Source: Rhodanobacteraceae bacterium (lineage in GTDB: Bacteria > Pseudomonadota > Gammaproteobacteria > Xanthomonadales > SZUA-5). Taken from it: 64,000 nt of DNA. The DNA lies in contig JADJPR010000006.1 of NCBI GenBank assembly GCA_016713135.1, positions 1 through 64,000 of the forward strand. The letters are read 5' to 3'. Shown piece after piece: positions 21,278 through 29,380 of this stretch. The notes under the pieces are model-generated. The model saw only the letters and a list, made by a program, of their open reading frames with translations. It made no database searches and was not told the origin of the DNA. Both the position numbers and the translations under genes were made by a program. Numbering within the stretch: the first letter of the stretch is position 1; each line of letters opens with the position of its first letter.

Positions 21278-21367
21278 ACCCGAGCAACGATTCAATGGCT
21301 AGGCTCTTGCCCGCAAGGCCCTTCCCGATCGGGAACGTGCCGAGAAGCGAAATGGCAGGGGTAGAAC

Positions 21368-21709
21368 GTGTACGGCAGGGTCTGGGAATCGGAAGAGATC
21401 GAGTTGCTGCGCCAGCGGCAGAGGGTGGGTTTGCCGCTTGCCGAAACCGCGCGCCTGCTGGGGCGCAGTTATGCGTGTGTGAAGAGCTATGCGAGCGACC
21501 ACGGCATTTTGCAGGGGGAGAAGCCCTGGGCGCCGGCGGAGGATGCCTGCATGGTCTTGCTGGTGCGCAAGGGCAGCAGCCTCCCGGAGATCAGCGCGCT
21601 GATGGGGCGCACCGACAAGGCGATCAAGCAACGACTGAACCGCCTGGGCTTGCGCCTGAACGACTTGCGTGCGCTTGGGCCGTTGCCGCTGGACGCGGAA
21701 GCTGCCTGA
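21368..21709 (+). CDS. Small protein with two Myb/SANT-like helix-turn-helix repeats (113 aa)
   Basis: GTG start at 21368 with GGCAGGGG about 6 bases upstream. The protein is two similar three-helix units: residues 6-47 (WESEEIELLRQRQ ... CVKSYASDHGI) and 54-97 (WAPAEDACMVLLVRKG ... AIKQRLNRLGL). Each begins with a tryptophan, has an acidic first helix, and ends in a basic recognition helix after a small turn (LGRSYACVK, MGRTDKAIK). This is the layout of tandem Myb or SANT repeats and of some bacterial GcrA-like regulators. Sequence-specific DNA binding is inferred. It is divergent from the giant-protein operon across about 200 bases and could regulate it, but nothing in the sequence proves that. 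Confidence 0.75.
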   Translation: MYGRVWESEEIELLRQRQRVGLPLAETARLLGRSYACVKSYASDHGILQGEKPWAPAEDACMVLLVRKGSSLPEISALMGRTDKAIKQRLNRLGLRLNDLRALGPLPLDAEAA

Positions 21710-21923
21710 TCAGGCGCGGCGGGCGTCCGGCGCTGGTAGCAGCGCGCGGGCGGTCGGCGACGGCGCTCCAGTGCGCCGGGTTCCGGGAACAAATGGGTGG
21801 CGCGGGGAACGCCGGCGATATCGGTCGGCAGCAGGCTGAGGTTCCCGGCCAGGGGAGCCCGCCGGGATCCGCACCACCTGCAGCGACGGCTCCACATGGA
21901 CCCGACATCGACCTTGCGCCGGC

Positions 21924-22316
21924 TCAGCGCCCCCAGATATCCACGCGGGCCTGGTCGTAGGACAGTTCGGTGTCACCCACGATTCCGATGGCCTTGATGC
22001 AGCGATCGCCTCCGTTGAGGTCCACCCAGCGCGTGGCGCCGCCTTGCCCGATGCGGTCGCGGACTTCCAGGTCCTGGCGCTCGCCGTTCTTGAAGCGCAC
22101 CCACAGGCGCTCGATTTCCACCTGACCTTTGCGGGCGCGTACCTGCACTGCATGGATGCCACGGCGACACTTGGCGAACACCAGGACGTCCCTGTCGTTC
22201 TCCACCTTGGTCAGATGGGTGCTGCCGAGCAGCTGCTCGGCGGCGTGCGCCGGCGGCGACACGGCGGCACCAAGGACCAGGACGGACATCAGCAGGGCGG
22301 CGGCAGTTGCTTTCAC
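21924..22316 (-). CDS. Exported DUF2541-like protein (130 aa)
   Basis: GTG start at 22316, with GGAG 11 bases upstream. A clear signal peptide (MKATAAALLMSVLVLGAAV, cleavage after AHA) is followed by a compact beta-rich domain with two cysteines (FAKCRRG and GDRCIKA). The stretch TRWVDLNGGDRCIKAIGIV matches what I recall of the DUF2541 family (E. coli YaaI), and the length is typical. The function of that family is not established; a periplasmic location follows from the signal. It ends 214 bases from the convergent Myb-like gene, and I see nothing else in that gap. Confidence 0.75.
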   Translation of the reverse strand: MKATAAALLMSVLVLGAAVSPPAHAAEQLLGSTHLTKVENDRDVLVFAKCRRGIHAVQVRARKGQVEIERLWVRFKNGERQDLEVRDRIGQGGATRWVDLNGGDRCIKAIGIVGDTELSYDQARVDIWGR

Positions 22317-22408
22317 AGGGGTTTGCTCCAGTCGGATTGGACAGCTTTTCCGAGGCTACAACGGATGTGAAGGCGCGGGGTTGACGTCCGGGGCTGGCTG
22401 TCGTCACG

Positions 22409-23560
22409 ATGCCACCGCCGCCCCTCCGGCTGATCGATCCTCCCATGGTCAACGCCGGCCCGCCGCCGCCTCCCCTGCCCTCCCCCGCCACCGGCGACGA
22501 TCCGGTGCTGCGCTTTACCGAGGGCGACACGCTGTACGCCGCGATGCTGGCCGATATCGAATCGGCGTCCGTGAGCGTGCGCATGGAGTCGTACATTTAT
22601 GCCAGCGACGAGATCGGCCTGGCCTTCGCCTCGGCGTTGATCGCCCGCGCCCGCGCGGGCTGCGAGGTGCGCCTGCGGGTGGACGCACTCGGTTCCTTCG
22701 ACACCCTGGACGACAGCCTGGCGCGCGCGCTGGTCGAGGGTGGCGTCAAGCTGGAGTGGTGCCACCGCTGGAACTGGCGCCGGCCGCTGACGATCCACCG
22801 GCGCAACCATCGCAAACTGCTGATTGTCGACGGACGTTGCGCCTACCTGGGTGGCTTCAACATCCACCTCGAAGCCTCGCTGCGCGCCTTCGGCGACGAG
22901 CGCTGGCGCGACACCCATGTGCGCCTGACCGGGAGCCTGGTGCCGCTGGCGATCGAGGCCTTCGACGAATACCCGCGCGCGCTGCGGCGCCGGCCGTGGC
23001 GGCGGCTGCATGAGGCGCAGGGCTACCTCGTCCCCAACCTCGGCCTGAAACGGCGCTACTTGCTGCACCGCTGGCTGAAGCGGCGCTTCGGCCGGGCGCG
23101 CCAGCGGCTGTGGCTGACCACGCCCTATTTCGTGCCGCCGGCGTCGATCCAGCGCGCGCTGATCCACGCGGCGCGGCGCGGGGTGGATGTGCGCGTGCTG
23201 GTGCCGCGGCGCAGCGATGTGCCGCTGGCGCAATGGGCCAGCCGCGCGGCCTACTCGGCGCTGCTGGCCGGTGGCGTGCGCATCTTCGAGTACCTGCCGC
23301 GGATGCTGCACGCCAAGACCATCGTGATCGACGATGCCTGGAGCATGGTCGGCACCGCCAACCTGGATTACCGCAGCCTGTTCATCAACGACGAGCTGGT
23401 GCTGTGGTCCGATCTGCCGGCGCTGATCGACGGGCTGACGGCGGATTTCGAGGCGGATGCGACCCTGGCCGAGGAGATCACCGCGCAGCGCTGGTCACGC
23501 CGCTTCGGCCTGAACTGGATTGCCGAGCTGATCGGCTGGATGGCGCGCCGCTGGCTCTGA
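22409..23560 (+). CDS. cls: Cardiolipin synthase / phospholipase D family protein
   Basis: A two-domain phospholipase D enzyme of 383 residues. It carries two HKD-type motifs: H134-R-K with D141 (HRKLLIVD) and, near residue 302, HAKTIVIDD, followed by the GTANLDYRS signature of cardiolipin synthases. The expected reaction joins phosphatidyl groups to make cardiolipin at the inner membrane. There are no N-terminal membrane helices, so it resembles the ClsB type more than ClsA. ATG 22409 begins a Pro-rich leader; ATG 22445 (MVNAGPPP) is an alternative start. Its 3' end overlaps the convergent desaturase gene by 66 bases. Together with the desaturase and the patatin gene nearby it suggests a membrane-lipid neighbourhood. 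Confidence 0.88.
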   Translation: MPPPPLRLIDPPMVNAGPPPPPLPSPATGDDPVLRFTEGDTLYAAMLADIESASVSVRMESYIYASDEIGLAFASALIARARAGCEVRLRVDALGSFDTLDDSLARALVEGGVKLEWCHRWNWRRPLTIHRRNHRKLLIVDGRCAYLGGFNIHLEASLRAFGDERWRDTHVRLTGSLVPLAIEAFDEYPRALRRRPWRRLHEAQGYLVPNLGLKRRYLLHRWLKRRFGRARQRLWLTTPYFVPPASIQRALIHAARRGVDVRVLVPRRSDVPLAQWASRAAYSALLAGGVRIFEYLPRMLHAKTIVIDDAWSMVGTANLDYRSLFINDELVLWSDLPALIDGLTADFEADATLAEEITAQRWSRRFGLNWIAELIGWMARRWL

Positions 23561-24721
23561 CGGGGCGCGCCGCATCGAGGCATCGCCGAGCAGGATCGCC
23601 CACAGCCGGGCGAAGCGCTTCCACACGCTTTCCTCGACATAGGGCACGCCGTGGCGCGCGCAGATCGCCTTCACCCGCGGCGCGGCCTGGCGGTACTTCA
23701 GCATCGGCAGGTCCGGCCAGAGGTGATGCTCGATCTGGTAGTTGAGGTAGCCCATCAGGAATTCGGGCAGGTCGCGCCCACCGGGGTAGTTCACCGATCC
23801 CGTGACCTGGCGCAGGTAGTACTCGGCGCGGTCGCGCGAATGACCTTCGAAACGCCACAGGTCCTCGCCCGCGTGGTTGGGCACGATGATCACGAAGGCG
23901 TGCACGTTGGCGTACAGCTCGGCGAGCAGGCTGTTGACCAGCACGGCGGCCCAGGCCCAGGTGCCGAGCGGCAGGAACAGCGCGGGAACGAGGCCAAAGC
24001 GCAACAGCGCATACGGCGCCACGCAGCGCGCCCAGAAGGCCAGCGCCCGGCGCGTCAGCGGCAGCAGCAGGCGCTCGCCCGGGTACAGCAGGCGCCAGAC
24101 ATTGCCGGGTGTGGGCAGCGGCGGTGCATCCGCCGCCCTGCCCTTCTGCAACTCGCGCTGCTGCAGCGCCCACAGGGTGTTCGGTGCGTAGTAACTGAGT
24201 TTCCAGCTGAGCATCAGCAGCGCCGCCAGCAGCCATTTCAGCGGGCGCGGCAGTGCCTTCAGGCGCAGCAGCCAGGCGTTGTGTTCGACCAGGTCCGGAT
24301 CGTCCACCTCGCCGGTGTGGAAATGGTGCAGGTGGTTGTGCTCGTAGGCCCACGCGGCCGGGTCCATCCAGTCCGGCCAGTCCAGCCAGCGGCGCCAGCC
24401 CTTGGCGTAGCGGGCACTGGTCAGGCGCGCCGGGACGCCCGGCACCTTGTCGTAACCGCGGTGCATCACATGGTGGGTGACCATGGTCCAGCGCGCCACA
24501 TTGCCCAGGCCGATCAGCAGCACCGCCAGCGGGTTGAACGGAATCCAAGCGATCGCATAGCCGATCAGCGTGCACCAGCGGCCCCAGCGTTCCATGCGCC
24601 GCAGGTGGGCAAGGTCCGCGGGCCCAAGGTCAGCCAGCAGTTCCTTGCGCAGGGCAGACAGTTCGGCGGCGAAGGCGGCGCGGTCGATCGCCGGCAGCGG
24701 GGTGACGGCGTCCGGTGTCAT
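23495..24721 (-). CDS. Membrane fatty acid desaturase
   Basis: A 408-residue protein with the three histidine boxes of integral-membrane di-iron desaturases: HHVMH at 83-87, HNHLHH at 128-133, and QIEHH near 345. Hydrophobic spans surround them (AWIPFNPLAVLLIGLG; WLLAALLMLSWKL; FGLVPALFLPLGTWAW). The HHxxH/HxxHH/QxxHH pattern fits front-end or acyl-lipid desaturases that put double bonds into membrane lipid acyl chains with electrons from a ferredoxin or cytochrome b5; no b5 domain is fused. ATG 24721 is the start. The last 22 codons overlap the end of the cardiolipin synthase gene on the other strand. Regiospecificity cannot be told from sequence alone. Confidence 0.88.
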   Translation of the reverse strand: MTPDAVTPLPAIDRAAFAAELSALRKELLADLGPADLAHLRRMERWGRWCTLIGYAIAWIPFNPLAVLLIGLGNVARWTMVTHHVMHRGYDKVPGVPARLTSARYAKGWRRWLDWPDWMDPAAWAYEHNHLHHFHTGEVDDPDLVEHNAWLLRLKALPRPLKWLLAALLMLSWKLSYYAPNTLWALQQRELQKGRAADAPPLPTPGNVWRLLYPGERLLLPLTRRALAFWARCVAPYALLRFGLVPALFLPLGTWAWAAVLVNSLLAELYANVHAFVIIVPNHAGEDLWRFEGHSRDRAEYYLRQVTGSVNYPGGRDLPEFLMGYLNYQIEHHLWPDLPMLKYRQAAPRVKAICARHGVPYVEESVWKRFARLWAILLGDASMRRAPSEPAARHPADQLGNPVQAEAA

Positions 24722-24787
24722 GCGGGTTCAGTCCTCATCCCGCCGATGATGCTCGGAAGCCAGCCGCGCCGGGCTTGCGAAATGTAA

Positions 24788-24817
24788 CCGGGCGATCCGG
24801 CCATGCGGATCGCCCGG
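24788..24817 (-). terminator. Rho-independent terminator after the serine hydrolase gene
   Basis: A perfect 11-bp stem (CCGGGCGATCC with GGATCGCCCGG) around an 8-base loop, starting 9 bases past the stop of the minus-strand gene at 24826. On the minus strand it is followed by TTACATTT, a weak U-rich tail. Confidence 0.65.
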
Positions 24818-24825
24818 CGCAGGGC

Positions 24826-26502
24826 TCACTCGGAGCGCTTGAACTCGATCACCGCCGGGCCCTGGTTCAGGGTGACGCTGGTGACCGGACCTTCTTGCGG
24901 CGCGAAGCTCAGGGTGGCGTCGACCACCGTGAGGAAGAACTTGCTCGGGGTTTCGGCATACAGGTCGAAGGCCGGTTGGCCATCGAGCTGGGTCTTGAGC
25001 TGCGCGCCCTCAAGGAAAACCCTCATGCGCATGCCGTTGGCGAGGTAGCTTCCAACCAGGCGCTGCAACTGTTCGACCGGCACCTCGATGGACGCGCGAT
25101 CGGCCGGCAGGGGATCGGTGGTCCGCGGAGCGACGACCCCCTCCCCTTCGCCATTCTGGTAGAGGCGCATGCCGCTGATGGCGCCCTCCGGGGTGCGCTC
25201 GAACGCCATCCAGGTCAGGGTGTCCTCGAACATGAAACGGTCCTTCGCGATCGGCGTCAGCGCCAGGCGCTCGCTGCCGGTGCGCTGCGACGTCAGGCGT
25301 CCATCGATGACACGGACCACCCGCGTATTGGCCTCGTCGATGCGGTAGACGCCTTCGTAGGTCTTGAGGGTGTCGGCGTCGACCTCGATCGGCGTCGGAT
25401 CCGGGTACGGGTCACCCAGCGCAAAGGCGGCCAGGCGCACCGCCAGCACGGCGGGGTCGGTGCGGCCGTTGACCGTCGCGTCTGCGTTCTGCAGCACGGC
25501 CACGCTGATCTCGCCCTGCGGCACGTACAGCAGGTGCGAGGCAAACCCGAAGATGCCGCCGCCGTGCTGAAGCTGGGTGCGCCCACGCAGCGTGCCGCGG
25601 CCGATGCCGAAGCCGTAGTTGGCCGGGGCCGCCTTGCCGGCTGGCGTCACCATGTCGGTGTAGAGAGCCTCGCTGAGCAGCTTGCCGCCGTGCAGCGCGC
25701 GGTTCCAGCGGTGCAGATCGTCCACCGTGGAGACCAGCGCACCCGCCGCATGCGGCTGGGTCATGCTGAGGAAGGCCGCCGGGGCGACGTGGCCGTCCTT
25801 GACCGTGTAACCACTGGCCATGCCGGCGATCAGCACATCGTTGGCGCCGAAGGTGGTCGCCTTGAGACCAGCCGCTGCGAGTACGCTGTCCTTCAGGTGC
25901 ACATTCCAGGGCTTGCCGCTGGCCGCTTCGATCACGGCACCCACCAACACATACCCGGAATTGTTGTAGGCCCAGCCCTCGCCCGGTGCGAAATCCACCG
26001 GCTGGTCCTTGAAGCTGTCGACCAGGGCAGCGGTCGCCAAATCCATGCGGATCGGCCCGTCCATGACGCCGGCGATGTCGGTGTAGCTCTTCACCCCGGA
26101 GGTGTGGTCGAGCAACTGGCGCACACTGATCTTCCCTGCGTTCGGATAGTCGGGAAGGAACTTCGACAGCGGATCGTCCAGGGCCACCTGGCCGGCCTCG
26201 ACCAGCTTCAGCAGGCCTGCGGCTGCGAACTGCTTGGTGACCGAGCCGATGCGGAAGACCTGGTCTGGGGACAAGCGCACGCCCAGTTCGATGCTCGCCA
26301 TGCCGCGGGCGCCGCGGTAGAGGACCTCATCGCCCCGGGCAACCAGCACTGCGGCGCCAGGGCCATCGGCGGGATAGGTCGCGGCCAGCAGTTGCTCGGC
26401 GTAGGCATTGACCTCGGCGGCCTTGGGTGGCGCTTTGCCAGGCTCGGCGTGGGCGCACAGGGCGGCTGCGCCGAGCGTCAGGGCAAGAAGTGTTCGTTGC
26501 AT
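24826..26502 (-). CDS. Exported beta-lactamase-fold serine hydrolase (class C / DD-peptidase type)
   Basis: A signal peptide (MQRTLLALTLGAAALCAHA) leads into a beta-lactamase fold with all three active-site motifs: S87-V-T-K90, Y179-N-N181, and HGGG in place of KTG near residue 315. This set is usual in class C-related esterases, D-aminopeptidases and penicillin-binding proteins of low molecular weight. After about residue 380 come two small beta domains (DALTLKTYEG-like and QLQRLVGSYLANG) resembling DUF3471, which often follow this fold. The protein should act in the periplasm on a peptide, amide or ester; antibiotic resistance should not be assumed. A strong hairpin terminator follows it, and the patatin gene lies 178 bases upstream on the same strand. 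Confidence 0.85.
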   Translation of the reverse strand: MQRTLLALTLGAAALCAHAEPGKAPPKAAEVNAYAEQLLAATYPADGPGAAVLVARGDEVLYRGARGMASIELGVRLSPDQVFRIGSVTKQFAAAGLLKLVEAGQVALDDPLSKFLPDYPNAGKISVRQLLDHTSGVKSYTDIAGVMDGPIRMDLATAALVDSFKDQPVDFAPGEGWAYNNSGYVLVGAVIEAASGKPWNVHLKDSVLAAAGLKATTFGANDVLIAGMASGYTVKDGHVAPAAFLSMTQPHAAGALVSTVDDLHRWNRALHGGKLLSEALYTDMVTPAGKAAPANYGFGIGRGTLRGRTQLQHGGGIFGFASHLLYVPQGEISVAVLQNADATVNGRTDPAVLAVRLAAFALGDPYPDPTPIEVDADTLKTYEGVYRIDEANTRVVRVIDGRLTSQRTGSERLALTPIAKDRFMFEDTLTWMAFERTPEGAISGMRLYQNGEGEGVVAPRTTDPLPADRASIEVPVEQLQRLVGSYLANGMRMRVFLEGAQLKTQLDGQPAFDLYAETPSKFFLTVVDATLSFAPQEGPVTSVTLNQGPAVIEFKRSE

Positions 26503-26680
26503 GGACTGGCCTCACAAACGGTGAAAGTGTGACCAATCTTCCACGATCCCGCAGTCTGAGTCATCGCCCACAGGTCACAGCAACCACCTAGGCGACGGCG
26601 TGTCCGCCATCATGAAGCTCCCGCGCGCCATGGCAGGGTCGGAACTTTCTGCCGGAATCTGCGACAGGATGCGGGAGCGC

Positions 26681-27634
26681 TCAGCGCCCGAGCGCGCGTT
26701 TCCAGTCGCTCGCACTCATCCGCGCCAAGGTGCGCTCGGCGAGACGGACCAGCGTGTCGGCCGCCTCGGGCGTGGCAATGTCGATGCCCAGGCCCGCTTC
26801 GGCCGGCCATTCGGCGTCGATCCGCTGGTAGCGCGGCCCGAGGCGGTCCTCCAGCATCGACTCGACATGCTGCTGCTGCACGGCCACCGTGGTCAGGATC
26901 AGGCGTCCGTCCGAGAGCCAGCCCACTGCGCCATCGTCGGCATCGACGCCGTCGGCCGGCTTGTAGCCCGCCGTCGCGGTCCCGATCGAAAGCATTTCGA
27001 CACGCTCTGGCGCCACGCCCATGAAGTGCTCTGCCTCATGCAGGGCGACCTGGTCCGGGGCGACCGCGAAGATGCCACCATCGGCGTACAGGTGGCGCCC
27101 GACCTTGACCGACGGAAAGTAGGCCGGCGCCGCCGAAGTGGCCATCGCGACATCGACCGCGAGCACGCGCTCGTCTCCAGCGGACGCGTCCACATGCGGG
27201 GTCTTGAACACCTTCGTGTGGCTCAGCGACACGTTGACCGCCGGCACTACCAGGTTGTGCGTGGCGTCTTCCAGGCGGCGGCCGTCGAAGATCTCCGTCA
27301 GCGCCTTGCGCAGTGCGTCGCCGGAGTATTTCGGCCCGAGCACCGCACGCGTCAGGTCGATCAAGCGCCCTACCCGACTGGTCGGCAGGCTGCGCGCCGA
27401 GAAGATCTCGCTGCCGCGCTCACGGAACAAGCTGACGCCCACTGCCACCGGCACCGCGAAGGCCAATGCCAGCGCCAGCAAGCCGCCCACCGAAGTGCCG
27501 GCGATCAGGTCGAAGCGGCGGGCCAGCGGTTCGCCTGCGCGCGCTTCGAGGCCCGCCAGCACCCAGGCGGTATACAAGCCGAGATAGCCGCCGCCGGCCA
27601 GCGACAGGATGCGGAACGGTCGGTCATCGGCCAT
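26681..27634 (-). CDS. Patatin-like phospholipase, CBASS effector-like
   Basis: A cytosolic 317-residue patatin fold with every catalytic feature: the oxyanion loop AGGGYLG (13-19), the nucleophile elbow GTSVGG with S48, and D185 in the ADGG motif. It should hydrolyse phospholipid acyl esters. The opening FRILSLAGGG and the spacing to GTSVGG resemble CapV, the patatin effector of CBASS antiphage systems, and cellular patatins such as those of group FabD/lysophospholipase-like. No CD-NTase, ubiquitin-like or regulator gene lies within reach, so a defence role is not supported. The upstream neighbour is the lysine-rich small gene, 64 bases away on the same strand, which may be cotranscribed. 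Confidence 0.85.
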   Translation of the reverse strand: MADDRPFRILSLAGGGYLGLYTAWVLAGLEARAGEPLARRFDLIAGTSVGGLLALALAFAVPVAVGVSLFRERGSEIFSARSLPTSRVGRLIDLTRAVLGPKYSGDALRKALTEIFDGRRLEDATHNLVVPAVNVSLSHTKVFKTPHVDASAGDERVLAVDVAMATSAAPAYFPSVKVGRHLYADGGIFAVAPDQVALHEAEHFMGVAPERVEMLSIGTATAGYKPADGVDADDGAVGWLSDGRLILTTVAVQQQHVESMLEDRLGPRYQRIDAEWPAEAGLGIDIATPEAADTLVRLAERTLARMSASDWKRALGR

Positions 27635-27698
27635 CGCTTACCTCCGGCGCTGCGCGCCACAGAATCAGGCTGAAGCGCGCAACACCGCCAGGGTGCGC

Positions 27699-27800
27699 CT
27701 ACTTGGATGCCTTCTTCTCGCGCTTTTCCGCCTTCTTTTCCTTGGCGGTCTTGGCCGGCTGCTTCTTGGTCTCTTTCTTCTGGTTCAAGCCCTTGCTCAT
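27699..27800 (-). CDS. Lysine-rich 33-residue small protein
   Basis: ATG at 27800 with AGGGCAGGG directly upstream. The peptide begins MSKGLNQKKETKKQPAKTA and ends in EKREKKASK; 14 of its 33 residues are lysine, and it has no hydrophobic segment. I recall very similar short MSKG-KKETKKKPAKT proteins in many proteobacteria, so I think it is genuine although it is below usual length cut-offs. Its charge suggests nucleic-acid or ribosome binding, which is inference. It sits between the patatin gene (64 bases downstream) and the iteron array (116 bases upstream). Confidence 0.7.
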   Translation of the reverse strand: MSKGLNQKKETKKQPAKTAKEKKAEKREKKASK

Positions 27801-27915
27801 CGCCCTGCCCTCGTGTGGATGGATGCTGTCGCGGGTTCCTGCGCCATCGCCCGGGTGCCGCCTGTCGATGTTATCCGCCAGATCGGACCGGCGTCACGGG
27901 AGCCCGCTGGGCGCG

Positions 27916-28017
27916 CCACCTTTTTCTCGCCCCGGGGCCGCCTTTTTCACGCCGTTGAGCCACCCTTTTCTCGCCTGTGAGCAACCTATTTCACGCCCGC
28001 AACCACCTATTTCACGC
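27916..28017 (+). repeat. Iteron array, five copies of a 15-bp repeat at about 22-bp intervals
   Basis: Five direct copies of CCRCCTWTTTCWCGC-like sequence start at 27916, 27938, 27960, 27982 and 28003. The copies read CCACCTTTTTCTCGC, CCGCCTTTTTCACGC, CCACCCTTTTCTCGC, CAACCTATTTCACGC and CCACCTATTTCACGC. The steps are 22, 22, 22 and 21 bases, which puts all copies on one face of the helix, as in iteron origins bound by Rep_3 initiators. A matching initiator gene lies 2.4 kb downstream. A DnaA-box-like TTATCCGCC is found at 27871. Confidence 0.85.
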
Positions 28018-28165
28018 GTCAGGACATGCCAAGTGGCTGATCAGGCAATGGAATAAGTGGGGCTAAACAAGCTACTAAAAGGCTTAAACACAAAACAAAA
28101 ACAGCTGACCAACATCAAGAGCGCATGGTAAGGTTATTCAACCAAAGCGACGCAGAGCTACCAAG
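28018..28165 (+). other. AT-rich segment of the replication origin and leader of parA
   Basis: About 148 bases without a gene, noticeably richer in A and T than the rest of the window, especially 28045-28135 with runs such as CACAAAACAAAAAC. Placed directly beside the iterons, it is the expected DNA-unwinding element. It must also hold the parA promoter, which I could not place, and TTATTCAAC at 28133 is a poor DnaA-box match. Confidence 0.55.
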
Positions 28166-28168
28166 TTG

Positions 28169-29380
28169 ATGAACGTCGTACATGACAACACCACACCGAT
28201 GCTGACGCCCGAAGTGGTCAACAAGCTGGATGCCCAGCAGTCGCTGGAGATCGTCGCTACCCTGGGCGACAGTTTCATCACCACGCTGCGTGAACTGCAT
28301 GCCCCACCCGTCGGCGTGAAGACCCTCCGCCGCTACCGCATCCAGGAGGCCGCGCGTGAAATCGGCCGCTCGGTTTCCTGGTTGCGCGCGCAGGAGAGCG
28401 AACCCGGTTTCCCTGCGCCGGCCGATCGTAGCGCGGGCGGACGGCGGATGTACACGCTGAGCGAGATCAACGCGATCCGCGCCTATGCCGGGACCCTGCC
28501 CAAGCCGCTCTCGCGGGTGCCGTACGTGCTCGGCTTCGTCAATTTCAAGGGCGGCAGTTCCAAGACCACCTGCACCTATCTCGCAAGCCACTTCCTCGCC
28601 TCGCGCGGCTATCGCGTGTTGCTGGTGGACCTCGATCCGCAGGGCTCGCTGACCGCTTCCTTCGAGCTCAGCCGCAACGGCGAGGCGGTGCGCGGTGTCG
28701 ATTGGGAACAGACGATCGGCCCGGTACTGACCGGCGAGGTCGACGGCATCGATGGCCAGGTGCACCAGACGCACTGGCCGACGATCGACCTGATCCCGGC
28801 ATCGGTGGATGTTTATGACGCCGAGATGCTGCTGGCGGTCGAGACCGCGCGCACCGGCGTGCAGGACAACCCGTTCTGGAAGCGCCTGGACCAGTCGCTG
28901 AGGCAGTTGAAGGGCTACGATTTCGTGCTCCTGGACAGCGCTCCGGCGCTGAACCTGGCGGCGATCAACGCGGTGGTGGCGTCGGACGGACTGGTGATCC
29001 CGGTCCCGCCGCGCAACCTGGACCTGGAGGCAGCGGTCAAGTTCGCCAAGGTGGTCCACGCCTGGACCGAACGCCTGCCGGGCTTCAACAGCCGGCCGCG
29101 CTGGCTGCGGTTGTTGCTGACCCAATTGCAGAAGGGCTCGCTCAGCGACCAGACCCACGCGCTACTGGCCAGCCGCTTCTTCGGCAGCCTGATCTTCAGC
29201 AACCACTTCCCGATGTCGGAAGCGGTGCGCCGCGGATCGGCCGGGGCCCCGAGCTGCTATGAGGGCAGCAACCTGACGGACCGCAGCCAGGCCGAGGCCA
29301 ATCGCCGGGTGCGCGAGGCGCTGGACGAGGTGTTCGAGGAGATGCTCGGAATGGTGCACAACGTGCGAGGTAACAAGTGA
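28169..29380 (+). CDS. parA: ParA-family partition ATPase with N-terminal helix-turn-helix
   Basis: Start ATG 28169 (a TTG precedes it in frame). Residues about 45-115 form a MerR-like winged helix (YRIQEAAREIGRS ... YTLSEINAIRAY), typical of type Ia plasmid ParA proteins that also repress their own operon. A deviant Walker A box KGGSSKTT follows near residue 132, then the switch DLDPQGS and the Walker B-like FVLLDSAPALN. It should pattern ATP-dependent movement of the replicon together with ParB. The stop overlaps the start of parB by one base (TGATG). It lies 150 bases after the iteron array, in the usual order origin-parA-parB-rep. Confidence 0.92.
   Translation: MNVVHDNTTPMLTPEVVNKLDAQQSLEIVATLGDSFITTLRELHAPPVGVKTLRRYRIQEAAREIGRSVSWLRAQESEPGFPAPADRSAGGRRMYTLSEINAIRAYAGTLPKPLSRVPYVLGFVNFKGGSSKTTCTYLASHFLASRGYRVLLVDLDPQGSLTASFELSRNGEAVRGVDWEQTIGPVLTGEVDGIDGQVHQTHWPTIDLIPASVDVYDAEMLLAVETARTGVQDNPFWKRLDQSLRQLKGYDFVLLDSAPALNLAAINAVVASDGLVIPVPPRNLDLEAAVKFAKVVHAWTERLPGFNSRPRWLRLLLTQLQKGSLSDQTHALLASRFFGSLIFSNHFPMSEAVRRGSAGAPSCYEGSNLTDRSQAEANRRVREALDEVFEEMLGMVHNVRGNK

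Noticed and set aside
24826..26502. Calling the hydrolase a beta-lactamase resistance gene
   Set aside because: HGG replaces KTG, and extra C-terminal domains fit esterase or peptidase relatives; sequence gives no ground for a resistance claim.
26681..27634. A CBASS defence operon
   Set aside because: Only the patatin effector-like gene is present; no cyclase or accessory gene occurs nearby.
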